Shown: piece by piece, positions 13,701-25,700 of the stretch
How positions within the stretch are numbered: position 1 is the first letter of the stretch
Layout of the letters: every line of letters starts with the position of its first letter
Assembly (NCBI GenBank): GCA_903813345.2
Contig: CAIIXF020000007.1
Location: forward strand, 13,498,714-13,562,713
Length of the DNA stretch: 64,000 nt
Source of the DNA: Owenia fusiformis
Taxonomy: Eukaryota > Annelida > Polychaeta > Sabellida > Oweniidae
Direction of reading: 5' to 3'
Notes under the pieces: model-generated
What the model saw: the letters and a program-made list of their open reading frames with translations, nothing else
Database searches by the model: none
Told to the model about the DNA's origin: nothing
Position numbers and translations under genes: made by a program

Positions 13701-16700
13701 GATCCGACTTCCGGTTCGGAAGTTATGACATTTTGAAAGCTCAAAAATCGCTAAATTTGGTGCCCCATGTTATGTCAATGGGATAAAAGATTTTTTTGAA
13801 GTGTAAAATACGAGATATAGACTAAGTACAGCTTAAAATGATGAAAGCCTATGAAAGAAGGGACCTCGAAGGCTACCCAACTTCAAAATTTGGACACCAA
13901 AATCCCTAGGTCAAAATCTAGGTCAAATTCATAGTTTTTCCTTATTTTTGCGATTCTGACACTATATTTAAATGATTTGCTTCAAAATTTTGTATACAGG
14001 TAGGAAAGAGTGTGCTAATAGTGTTGGCCTTTTGCCGTCAGAAAGTATTTTGACCCACTTTTGAGATATGGTGTCCGAAAAGTAGGTCAAAATAAAAAGT
14101 TCTCCAAATTGAATATATGAGTTATGAATTAAGGGTACAATTTTGTCAGGAATCCGAATCTGCAAACCAAATTTCGATCCGATTTCCGGTTCGGAAGTTA
14201 TGGCGTGTCCGAAAAGTAGGTCAAAATAAAAAATCTCCAAATTTAACGTATGAGTTATGAATTAGGGGTAGAATTTTGTCAGGAATCTGAATCTGCAAAC
14301 CAAATTTCGATCCGACTTCCGGTTCGGAAGTGATAGCGTTTTGAAATTTCGAGAAAAATCGATCTGATGGTATCCTGATAGAAAGTCAAGAGTAGAGAAG
14401 AAAATATTGAAAAATTCATCCATCCTCCTATCTCATCCTACCCTATCCTTCCTATCTATCCTTCCTTCATATCTTTTCCTTCCTATCCTTCCTATCCTAT
14501 CCTATCCTTTCTTCCTATTCTATTCTATCCTATCCTTCTTTCTTATTCTATCCTATCGTTCTTTCCTATTCTATCCTACCTTCCTATTTTATTTATCCAT
14601 CTCTTTCTAGATGACTCAGCTTATTCTGGATGACTCGGCTTATTCTGGATGACTCGGCTAAAAAAAGTCTAGATCTGGAGTCTGAAATTGAACTTCGTTC
14701 AATTTCCAAAATCTAGTTATTATTATTCTAAACCAGTTTTCTCAATAACCATAAGGTTTTCAGTTAAGTCAGTCATTTGGTCAATTTAGGTCCAGAATCT
14801 AGTTCCTCGGAAATTGGGTCAAATTTTTAGCTAGGTCAAAGGTCAAGAACTAGGTCAAATCCAGTACTTTGTCACTTTTTTCGATTTTCTCGGTCGTCCT
14901 TCAATATTTTCGATCCGGGTTTTTTTCATTGTGTTCCTTATAAAAAAGTAGAAAACCTAGGGTCGATTTAGTTTTTTGATATCTCAAACTGATTTCGAGA
15001 TATCAGTGTCCGAAAACAAGGTCCAAAAAAAAGTTCTCCGAATCAAATGTCCAGGATATTAGTCATATAGGAAATTTTCTCAGGATTCCGAATCTGAAAA
15101 CCAAATTTAGATTGGACTTCCGGTTCAGAAGTTATGGCGTTTTGAAAGCTCAAAAATCGCTAAATTTGGTGCCCATGTTAAGTCAATGGGAAAAAAGATT
15201 ATTTTTGAAGTAAAAAATATGAAATATAGACTGAGTTTAGCTAAATATAATGAAAGCTTTTAAAAGAATGGGACCTCAAAAGCCATCTAGCTTCAAAATT
15301 TGGACACCAAAATGCCTAGGTCAAAATCTAGGTCAAATTCAAAGTTTTTCCTTATTTTTGCGATTCTGACACTACAGATTATTTATATTCTTCGAAATTT
15401 TGTATACATGTAGCCAAGAGTACGCTAATAGTGTTAGCCTTTTGCCGTCAGAAAGTATTTTGACCCACTTTTGAGATATGGTGTCCGAAAAGTAGGTCAA
15501 AATAAAAAGTTCTCCAAATTTAACGTTTGAGTTATGAATTAAGAATAGAATCTTCTCAGAAATCCGAATCTGCAAACCAAATTTCAATTCGACTTCCGGT
15601 TCCGAAGTTATGGCGTGTCCGAAAAGTAGGTCAAAATAAAAATTCGCCAAATTTAACGTATGAGTTATGAATTAGGGGTAGAATTTTGTCAGGAATCCGA
15701 ATCTGCAAATCAAATTTCGATCCGACTTCCGGTTCGGAAGTTATGGCGTGTCCGAAAAGTAGGTCAAAATAAAAAATCTCCAAATTTAACGTATGAGTTA
15801 TGAATTAGGGGTAGAATTTTGTCAGGAATCCGAATCTGCAAACTAAATTTCGATCCGACTTCCGGTTCGGAAGTTATGGCGTTTTGAAATTTCGAGAAAA
15901 ATCGATCTGATGGTATCCTGATAGAAAGTCAAGAGTAGAGAAGAAAATATTGAAAAATTCATCCATCCTTTCTATCTGATCCTATCCTATCCTTCCTATC
16001 TATCCTTCCTTCGTATCTTTTCCTTCCTATCCTATCCTATCCTTTCTTTCTATTGTATTCTATCCTATCCTTCTTTCTTATTCTATCCTATCGTTCTTTC
16101 CTATTCTATCCTATCCTACCTTCCTATTTTATTTATCCATCTTTTTCTGGATGACTCAGCTTATTCTGGATGACTCGGCTTATTCTGGATGACTCGGCTA
16201 AAAAAAGTCTAGATCTGGAGTCTGAAATTGAACTTCGTTCAATTTCCAAAATCTAGTTATTATTCTTTGGGAGTTTTTTCAGTAACTATGAGGTATCCAG
16301 TAAGAACCATAATACAGTTTATTTAGGTTCAGTATCTAGTTGGTGGGAAATTGGGTCAAATTTTTATCTAGGTCAAAGGTCAAGAACTAGGTCAAATCCA
16401 GTACTTTGTCACTTTTTTCGATTTTCTCAGTCGTCCTTCAATATTTTCGATCCAGGTTTTTTTCATTGTGTTCCTCATAAAAAAGTAGAAAATCTAGGGT
16501 CGATTTAGTTTTCGGTATCTCAAACCGATTTCGAGATATCAGTGTCCGAAAACGAGGTCCAAAAATTTGGTTCTCCGAATCCAATTTCCAGGATATCAGT
16601 CTTATAGAAAATTTTCTCAGGATTCCGAATCTGAAAACCAAATTTCGATTTGACTCCCGGTTCAGAAGTTATGGCGTTTTGAAAATTCAAAAATCGCTAA

Positions 16701-19700
16701 TTTTGGTGCCCCATGTTAATTCAATGGGAAAAAATATTTTTTTGAAGTGTAAAATACGAGATATAGACTAAGCACAGCTAAACATAATGGAAGCCCATAA
16801 AAGAAAGGGACCTCAAAACCTTCTTTTCATAAAAATTTGGACACCAAAATGCCTTGGTCAAAATCTAGGTCAAATTCAAAGTTTTTCCTTATTTTTGCGA
16901 TTCTGACACTACAGATTATTTATATTCTTCGAAATTTTGTATACATGTAGCCAAGAGTGTGCTAATAGTGTTAGCCTTTTGCCGTCAGAAAGTATTTTGA
17001 CCCACTTTTGAGATATGGTGTCCGAAAAGTAGGTCAAAATAAAAAAATCTCCAAATTTAACGTTTGGGTTATGAATTAAGTATAGAATTTTCTCAGGAAT
17101 CCGAATCTGCAAATTAAATTTCGATCCGACTTCCGGTTCGGAAGTTATGACATTTTGAAAGCTCAAAAATCGCTAAATTTGGTGCCCCATGTTATGTCAA
17201 TGGGAAAAAAGATTTTTTTGAAGTGTAAAATACGAGATATAGACTAAGTACAGCTTAAAATAATGAAAGCCTATGAAAGAAGGGGACCTCGAAGGCTACC
17301 GTACTTCAAAATTTGGACACCAAAATCCGTAGGTCAAAATCTAGGTCAATTTCATAGTTTTTCCTTATTTTTATAATTCTGACACTATATATGAATGATT
17401 TGCTTCAAAATTTTGTATACAGGTAGGAAAGAGTGTGCTAATAGTGTTAGCCTTTTGCTGTCAGAAAGTATTTCGACCCACTTTTGAGAAATGGTGTCCG
17501 AAAAGTAGGTCAAAATAAAAAGTTTTCAAATTTAACATATGAGTTATGAATTAAGGGTAGAATTTTCTCAGGAATCCAAGTCTGCAAACCAAATTTCGAT
17601 CCGACTTCCGGTTCGAAAGTGCGTTTTGAAATTTCGATAAAAATCGCCATCTGATGGTATCCTGATTAGATAGAAAGTCAAGAATAGAGAAGAAAATATT
17701 GAAAAATGCATCCATCCTTCCTTTGTGATCCTATCGTATCCTTCTTATCTACCTTTCCTTCGTATCCTCTCCTTCCTATCCTTCCTATTCTATTCCTTCT
17801 TCCTATTCTATTCTATCATTCTTTCCTAATCTATCCTATCGTTCCTTCCTATTTTAGCCTATCCTTCCTTCCTTTTTCATCCATCCATCTTTTTCTGGAT
17901 GACTCAGCTTATTTTGGATGACACAGCTTATTCTGGATGACTCGGCTAAAAAAAAGTCTAGATCTGGAGTCTGAAATTGAACTTCGTTCAATTTCCAAAA
18001 TCTAGTTATTCTTTCTTTCTTTCCGAACACTTTTTCTCAGCAACTAGAAGGACTTTCTTAAATCTGCTAATATAGTCAACTAGGTTATGAAACCTAGTTT
18101 CTGGGAAATTAGGTCAAATGTTTATCTAGGTCAAAGGTCAAGAACTAGGTCAAATCGTGGGTTTTCACTATTTTACAAGTTTATTCAGTCGTCCTTCGGT
18201 ATTTTTGCTCCGGGTTTTTTTCATCATGTTCCTTAGAAAAAAAGCTAATTCCGAAAGGCAAATCGTTTTTTGATTACTCTTACCGATTTTGAGAAATTAC
18301 GTCCGAAATGTAGGTCAGAACATAAAAAGTTCTCCAAATTCAATGTGTAAATTATCAAATAAGTGTAGAATTATCTCAGGAATCCGAATCTGCAAACAAA
18401 ATTTCGATCCGACTACCGGTTCAGAAGTTATAGCGTTTTGAAATCTCAAAATCGCTAAATTTGGTGCCCCATGTTAAGTCAATGGGGAAAAAGACTTCTT
18501 CGAAGTGTAAAATACGAGATATAGGCTGAGTACAGCTTAACATAATGAAAGCCTATAAAAGAAGGGGACCTCTAAGGCTATCTAGCATTAAAATTTGGAC
18601 AGCAAAATGCCTAGGTCAAAATCTAGGTCAAATTCAGAGTTTTTCCTTATTTTTGCGATTCTGGCACTACACTTTTAGGATTTGCTTCAAAATTCTGTAT
18701 ACAGGTAGCAAAGAGTGTGCTAATAGTGTTAGCCTTTTGCCGTCAGAGAGTATTTTGACCCACTTTTGAGATATGGTGTCCGAAAAGTAGGTCAAAATAA
18801 AAAAATCTCCAATTTTAACATATGAGTTATGAATTAAATGTAGAATTTTCTCAGGAATCCGAATCTGCAAACCAAATTTCGATCCGACTTCCGGTTCCAA
18901 AGTTATGGCGTGTCCAAAAATTAGGTCAAAATAAAAATTCGCCAAATTTAACGTATGAATTATGAATTAGGGGTAGAATTTTGTCAGGAATCCGAATCTT
19001 TAAATCAAATTTCGATCCAACTTCCGGTTCGGAAGTTATGGCGTTTTGAAATTTCGGAAAATCGATCTGATGGTATCCTGATTGAAAGTCAAGGAAAAAA
19101 GATTTTTTTGAAGTGTAAAATACGAGATATAGATTAAGTACAGCTTAAGATAATGAATTCTTATAAAAGAAGGGGACCTCAAAAGCTACCTAGTTTCAAT
19201 ATTTGGACACCAAAATGCCTAGGTCAAAATCTAGGTCAAATTCACAGTTTTTCCTTATTTTTGCGATTCTGGCACTATACTTTTAGGATTTGCTTCAAAA
19301 TTTTGTATACAGGTAGCAAAGAGTGTGCTAATAGTGAGAGCCTTTTGCCGTCAGAAAGTATTTTGACCCACTTTTGAGATATGGTGTCCGAAAAGTAGGT
19401 CAAAATAAAAAGTTCTCCAAATTGAACGTATGAGTTTTGAATTAAGGGTAGAATTTTCTCGGGAATCCGGATCTTCAATTAAAATTGCAATCCGACCCCC
19501 AGTTAAGATTCTACGCCATTTTTAAGTTTGAAATTCGCACTTGCCAGTATTCACGATGCATATTGATCAAATATACTTTCAAAAATTCCTACATACCCTA
19601 CTTTACCTCCCTACCTACTCAGCTACTTATTTGACAACTAATTACTCAATTACTTAATCAGTTATTACTTACTTAGCTACTTACTCAGCTACTTACTCAG

Positions 19701-22700
19701 CTACCTACTCAGCTGCTTACTCAGCTACCTACTCAGCTACTTACTCAATTACTTACTCAGCTACTTACTCAGCTACATACTCAGCTACTTACTCAGCTAC
19801 CTACTCATCTACGTACTCAGCTTCCTACTCAGCTCTTTACTCAAGTAAATCAATCTGGAGTCTTAAATTGAACTCTGTTCAATTTACCAATCTAGTTATT
19901 CTTATTATTCCGTAGCCGTTTTTTCAGAAACTATAAGGTATCCAGTAAAGACCATTATACAGTTTATTTAGGTTCAGTATCTAGTTGGTGGGAAATTGGG
20001 TCAAATTTTTATCTAGGTCAAAGGTCAGGAACTGGGTCAAATCCAGTACTTTGTCACTTTTTTCGATTTTCTCAGTCGTCCTTCAATATTTTCGATCCGG
20101 GTTTTTTTCATTGTGTTCCTTATAAAAAAGTAGGAAAGCCAGAGTCGATTTAGTTTTTTGATATCTCAAACCGATTTCGAGATATCAGTGTCCGAAAACG
20201 AGGTCCATAAAAAAGTTCTCCAAATCAAATGTCCAGGATATTAGTCTTATAGGGAATTTTCTCAGGATTCCGAATCTGAAAACAAAATTCGGATCGGCCT
20301 TCCGGTTCGGAAGTTATGGCGTTTTGAAAACTCAAAAATCGCTAAATTTGGTGCCCATGTTAAGTCAATGGGAAAAAAGATTTTTTTGAAGTGAAAAATA
20401 CGAAATATAGACTGAGTTCAGCTTCATATAATTAAAGCCTTTAAAAGAAGGGGACCTCAAAAGCCACATAGCTTCAAAATTTGGACACCAAAATGCCTAG
20501 GTCAAAATCTAGGTCAAATTCCAAGTTTTTTCTTATTTTTGCGATTCTGACACTACACTTTAATTATATTCTTCGAAATTGTGTATACATGTAGCCAAGA
20601 GTATGCTAATAGCGTTAGCCTTTTGCCGTCAGAAAGTATTTTGACCCACTTTTGAGATATGGTGTCCAGAAAGTAGGTCAGAATAGAAAGTTTTCCAAAT
20701 TTAACGTTTGAGTTATGAATTAAGGATAGAATTTTCTCAGAAATCCGAATCTGCAAACCAAATTTGGATCCGACTTCCGGTTCCGAAGTTATGGCGTGTC
20801 AAAAAAGTAGGTCAAAATAAAAATTCGCCAAATTTAATGTATGAGTTGTGAATTAGGGGTAGAATTTTGTCAGGAATCCGAATCTTTAAATCAAATTTAG
20901 ATCCGACTTCCGGTTCGGAAGTTATGGCGTTTTGGAATTTTGGAAAATCGATCTGATGGTATCCTGATAGAAAGTCAAGAGTAGAGAAGAAAATATTGAA
21001 AAATTCATCCATCCTTCCTATCTGATCCTATCCTATCCTATCCTTCCTATCTATCCTTCCTTCGTATCCTTTCCTTCCTATCCTTCCTATCCTCTCCTAT
21101 CATATCCTTTCTTCCTATTCTGTTCTATCCTATCCTTCTTTCTTATTCTATCCTATCGTTCCTTCCCATTCTATCCTATCCTACCTTCCTATTTTATCCA
21201 TCCATCTTATTCTAGATGACTCAGCTTATTCTGGATGACTCGGCTTATTTTAGATGACTGGGCTTAAAAAAGTCTAGATCTGGAGTCTGAAATTGAACTT
21301 CGTTCAATTTCCAAAGTCTAGTTATGTTTATTTTCCCTCCAAGATAGGAGATAAATATATAATAATTAGGATACATAAATTGCATTGAAAGTATATAATA
21401 GTGAATGATATATATGAACATCAAGTATACGTAACTATACTGTATGTACTAATGTTATATAGCCAATATCGCAAATCACTACTCCCATCTGCCCATGTTT
21501 GCGTAAAAAATCTAATAGATGAAATAGATCATATTGATTTTGAGTGATTTATGTGCGTGCCATTATCACCTCGATAAAAAGTTCTAGTTTAAAAGTTTCC
21601 TTCTCTTTGAAGATACATGTCTCGTATGTCACATGCAATTGCTTTTAGTTCATTTGGACTTAAACGGTCATCTCCTCCGAAAATCAACATCATTTTCTCC
21701 TGTGTGGTCATAGGAGGATTCATACTGGAATAAGTGTTAACTATGGCCTCGATGCGTTTCCTATTAACAGCATTATTTGAACAAAATAAAGTGAAGTGTT
21801 CTACTGTTTCGACTTCATCTCCACAGAGCGGGCATAGCCTCTCTTGAAAAGGGATCCCTTCCCATTCACCAGTATTTACTCTCAAATTTCCCTGTCCCGT
21901 TAAAAGACGAACCATCAGCGCACATCTTCTCAAGTATCTTGGATCTTGTCTAGCGACCAACCACCATATAATAGGTTTTACATCCTGCACTATTCCTCTG
22001 TACAGTTTTAACTTTTGATACGTGGTCACTTCTCTCTTCCATCTGTTAAGGTCATAATCTCGGATTTTTGTGCTTACTATGCGTTTCCATAATGTCTTAG
22101 AAGGCATTTCTATAGAGTCCAACATGTCATATATGCAGTTTGTAATCCCGTACCGTTCGGCAAGGTTCATAATGTCATTTATCGGAGAAAGACTATTCAG
22201 CGGTCTAGATCCGACTCTGAATGCAACCATACGTTTAATAGCGATGCTTCTGTAAACAGATCCAAGGGTCATGGATAACACCTGTAGAAGAAACATCATC
22301 TTCATGATAATAATAGTTGTTGTAATGCTATGCCAGCCAAGTTGTGGTAGAATTGCAACATTCGGTGTGCTCACTGGGAGACCCTGTAATTTTTTCGCAA
22401 TATTGCGGTGTCCCTGTTCCAAGACCTCATATTCAACGTCATTAAGGTGGACCAGTTCCATGCCAAAAGTCATCGAGGGGACGCTTACAGCCCAATATAA
22501 TTTGGACGCAGTGAGTGGGTTTGTGGGGTCTGTGCAGCTTGTTGTCGTCCCAACGTATGCGTTAATGGACCTTCGAGCTCTAGAAATCCTGTCATCTACC
22601 AGCTCCCTGTTACTGTTACGGGCAGACAGGGGTAAGCCAACGTGTTGCGTAGACGTCACGACCGGTATCACGCTTTCTCCAATTTTTAGTTCAATGGGTG

Positions 22701-25700
22701 CGGTTGGGGTCTTCTTCTTTGTAAAGACAACCACTTGGCATTTTTTCGGATGGAATTTAATCCTCCAAAGTTTACTATATTTATGCATTGTGTCAAGAAC
22801 AAATTGTACAGAGTTTTTATGGTATCCTATAATGACCATGTCGTCAGCATAGGTCGGACATGTACACACAATGTCACCTATCGTGCAGCCTTTTCCACAG
22901 TTGACAATATCAAGTATTAATCTATTCATGTATAACGAATGCAATTCCATAGAGTAAATACCCCCTTGGTGTACGCCTTGTGATATGTTGAATTTTTCGG
23001 AAAGAACACCATCTGAGCTACATCTAACTGCACATTTATAATCCATATAACATAAACGCAAAAGTCTCCATAGTTTTCCATTGACACCCAAGTTAAACAT
23101 TTTGTACAACAGGCCTGCGTGCCACACACTGTCGAAACTTTTGCGGATGTCAGCTGACACGACAATAACGTCCTCACCATTTTCCAGTCCATGACTAATA
23201 GCTTCTCTTGCTAAGAAGGATGTATGAAGGCAGGATGTATGTTTCTTATTTGCGGCTTGCAAATCTGAGATCTTTTCGGATAACTTAACATTTTCACTTC
23301 TTGTAACCATTAGCTTTTCTAAGATTTTCATGTATGCAACTATCAAGGTGATGCCTCTGTGGTTGTCCTTATCAAGGTTATCTTTGTTTCCTCCTTTAAA
23401 TATAGGAACTAATAGTCCAAGCTTAAAACTCTCAGGAATATATTCTACCTTAATAATTTGGTTAAATAGCTCTGTAAGCAACTGGAGCAGAACCCTACCT
23501 CCATGTTGAATGTGTTCTGCGCTTATTCCATCCCACCCTGTAGCTTTGTTCTTTGTCAGGGTGCTAATTAGCTTCTCCATTTCCTCAACACTTATAGGTT
23601 CAGCAAAAGAATTATCATCATTAAACACGCTCTCAAGTACCATTTCGTCTACTCTCTTGGAAACATACTGCTCATGATCCGAGTCATAGCTGTCATCATT
23701 TGTAGGGGATAAAAGTCGACTGAAATAGTCCATCCACTCACTCCTTATCGCTTGATCCTCAGTTAAAATTTCACCTGTGTCACTTCTAATTGCTGATGAT
23801 GTACCACTTTTCCTTCTGCGTTGCTTAACTAGGTACCAAAATCGTTTCATACTGATATCTGAAGCACCATCAATTTCATTCTGGCATTCAATTTCATACG
23901 CTACTTCAGCTCTTCTTAATTCTCTACGAAAGTCACGCTTTGCTGTCTTATAACATATCCAAGCATCATTTCCTGGATCTCTAGGTCTTCCTTGTTGTTT
24001 CCATATACGGAACGCTGATTTCTTATCATTCGACAAAACTTTCAGAACTTGTGACCAATAAGGTTTAAGATGCTTTCTGTAGCGTGACTTAGGAATAGCT
24101 CGATCTGCTATAGTCTTAAGTAATTCAGTTATTCTATCAAAAATATTGTCTATGTCATTGGGTGCCATTAACCCTTTCATATTATTCACTTGCTCCATCA
24201 AAGGTGTCAAACGGTCATCCACTACACTGGTATAGTTTTCGATCAGGTCCCTCATATCAATCTTGTTCCACGCTGGTTTGGTGATATTGGCACTTACGTT
24301 ACAGGGAGTAGTGATTGGCGTTGTAAGACATGATTCAATAGCAACCTGCAAGGGTAAATGATCTGAATTATTCAAAAAATCTTCTTCTAGAATTTTAGCA
24401 TGCACAACATTACAGTTTTCAGAAATTAAACAATGATCAATGTAAGACTTTCCAACATTTTCTCTATAGTAGGTATACTCTGGGCCTGAGCATTTTTCAG
24501 TTAAATCAGAAATTACTAAATTACATCTCAACGCCATGTTACTTAACATAACACCATTCCTACTTATCACACCAGATCCTCTGACGCCATAATGACGCCC
24601 TAAATTAACATTAAAGTCACCGATGATTACAATATCGCCGTCATCTTTCAATGCTGATACACCTTCAAGCTCATCTAAGACCTCTGAAAAAACATAGTTT
24701 TTACAATTGCGCTGTGGCATATATACAGATATTATGTAAATAGACCGTGCATTTGGTTGTACAAACTTAACAACAAGAAATCTATCACTTGAACTTAGTT
24801 TCTTTTGCGGGAAAATCTGTTTAGAGAGAGATCGCCTCCACATGATGGCGACTCCTCCATTGCCTATCTGATGTCCTTGGTCAAGTGAGTCTAGTGTTTT
24901 ACTGCTCACTGAATAACAGTCAAAAAGTGGATCAAAGTTATTTAGTTTGTCTAGAGCACTTTCGTACAACCAATGTTCACTCAAACACATGATATCAGAA
25001 ATGGACAATAACGTTTTGAGATACGGGGATGAGGCACTTAGACCATTGGCATTCCAAGCTGTAATAGTTAAGGACTTAAGACTCATACTTGTCATTGAAT
25101 ACAAAGTTATTGCCATCCATTTCCCATACAGATTTCCTAAAGTACTCATTTGTAGATTCATATATGTCTTCATAGTCAATACTGTCATTGTTATGAGATA
25201 TTCGGTCATCACTGTCTTGTCCGTCTACGTCTCTCTTGAAAGACCGGTACGATCTCGTATTTTTCTTACGATTATACTCCCACTTCCTGCAATGGATTGG
25301 ATCAGGCCATGTGTTCGGATCGAGTGCTTTGTTTAATGAGGTCACAGGAACAGTAATCTTACACCCGACACGATTATTGTTGAATTTATTTGTTACAACC
25401 CAGCATTTGTTAATACATATGTTATGCGAGGTGGCATGGTCTTTTATTTGTAATATGATGTCGTTATCTGACTCGCATCTATCCTTTGCTATGTTCTCAA
25501 CATAAAGTGTTACATGTTTAACAGCAGAAACACCTCGAAGTGAGCGAGCAGGTTTGTAATGACCTTCGATAGCAAGTCGCTACTACAGTCTCAGCTGTAG
25601 TGGCTAGCCCTTATGGCTCAGGGGTAGAGCGTCTGACACGAGAGCGGGAGGTTCTGGGCTCGATTCCCGTACGGGGCATTGAATTAAGCACATTCTCTTT

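Larger units (their letters stand above)
8552..15856 (+). repeat. Higher-order tandem duplication inside the array
   Basis: Segment 8552-12420 (3869 bp) is followed by a second copy at 12421-15856 (3436 bp). The 433-bp difference equals one inserted element plus its 9-bp target duplication at 10300-10732. Wherever I compared the copies base by base they were identical. All three junctions (near 8552, 12421 and 15857) fall in the same motif, GACTTCCGGTTCGGAAGT, as expected of unequal crossing-over. The duplication spans parts of units 4-6 and creates units 7-8. Confidence 0.9.
1567..21321 (+). repeat. Array of eleven Helentron-like (HINE/pearl-type) elements
   Basis: Eleven units end in the same way: ATCTGGAGTCT, then a perfect hairpin (GAAATTGAAC / GTTCAATTTC or a variant), a 6-8 nt spacer and CTAG followed by TT. 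Units 1, 2 and 4 begin with AGACTCCAGAT, the inverted copy of the 3' ATCTGGAGTCT. Subterminal inverted repeats, a 3' hairpin before CTRR, T-rich junctions and internal microsatellites are the known hallmarks of Helentron-derived non-autonomous elements (HINE, DINE, bivalve pearl elements). The core is built from related blocks that repeat CTAGGTCAAA and a CTTCCG-GTT-CGGAAG palindrome many times. No Rep/helicase is encoded. The array lies in an intron of gene A. The Helentron assignment is inferred; the repeat architecture is seen. Confidence 0.75.

Noticed and set aside
2426-20756. Many similar minus-strand ORFs of 60-92 codons (for example with HAITSEPEVGSKFGLQIRI and FSDTISQKWVKILSDGKR)
   Set aside because: They are translations of the repeated array core, recur once per repeat block, have no start context or termini in common with genes, and their length follows repeat spacing.
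3300-21200. Ser/Leu/Pro-rich plus-strand ORFs such as those near 3300, 5212, 10971, 14407 and 17706
   Set aside because: They translate TATCC microsatellites, which stay open in several frames at once.
1567-21321. A CRISPR-like or centromeric-satellite reading of the array
   Set aside because: Repeats are long and complex, spacers are absent and the context is an animal intron. Defined element ends fit transposons better than a centromeric satellite.
22070-22920. Plus-strand ORFs antisense to the LINE ORF2
   Set aside because: These are shadow frames of a clear reverse transcriptase coding sequence.
25607-25678. A functional tRNA gene
   Set aside because: The promoter boxes are good, but the acceptor and anticodon stems do not pair properly, so it is listed as SINE-like.
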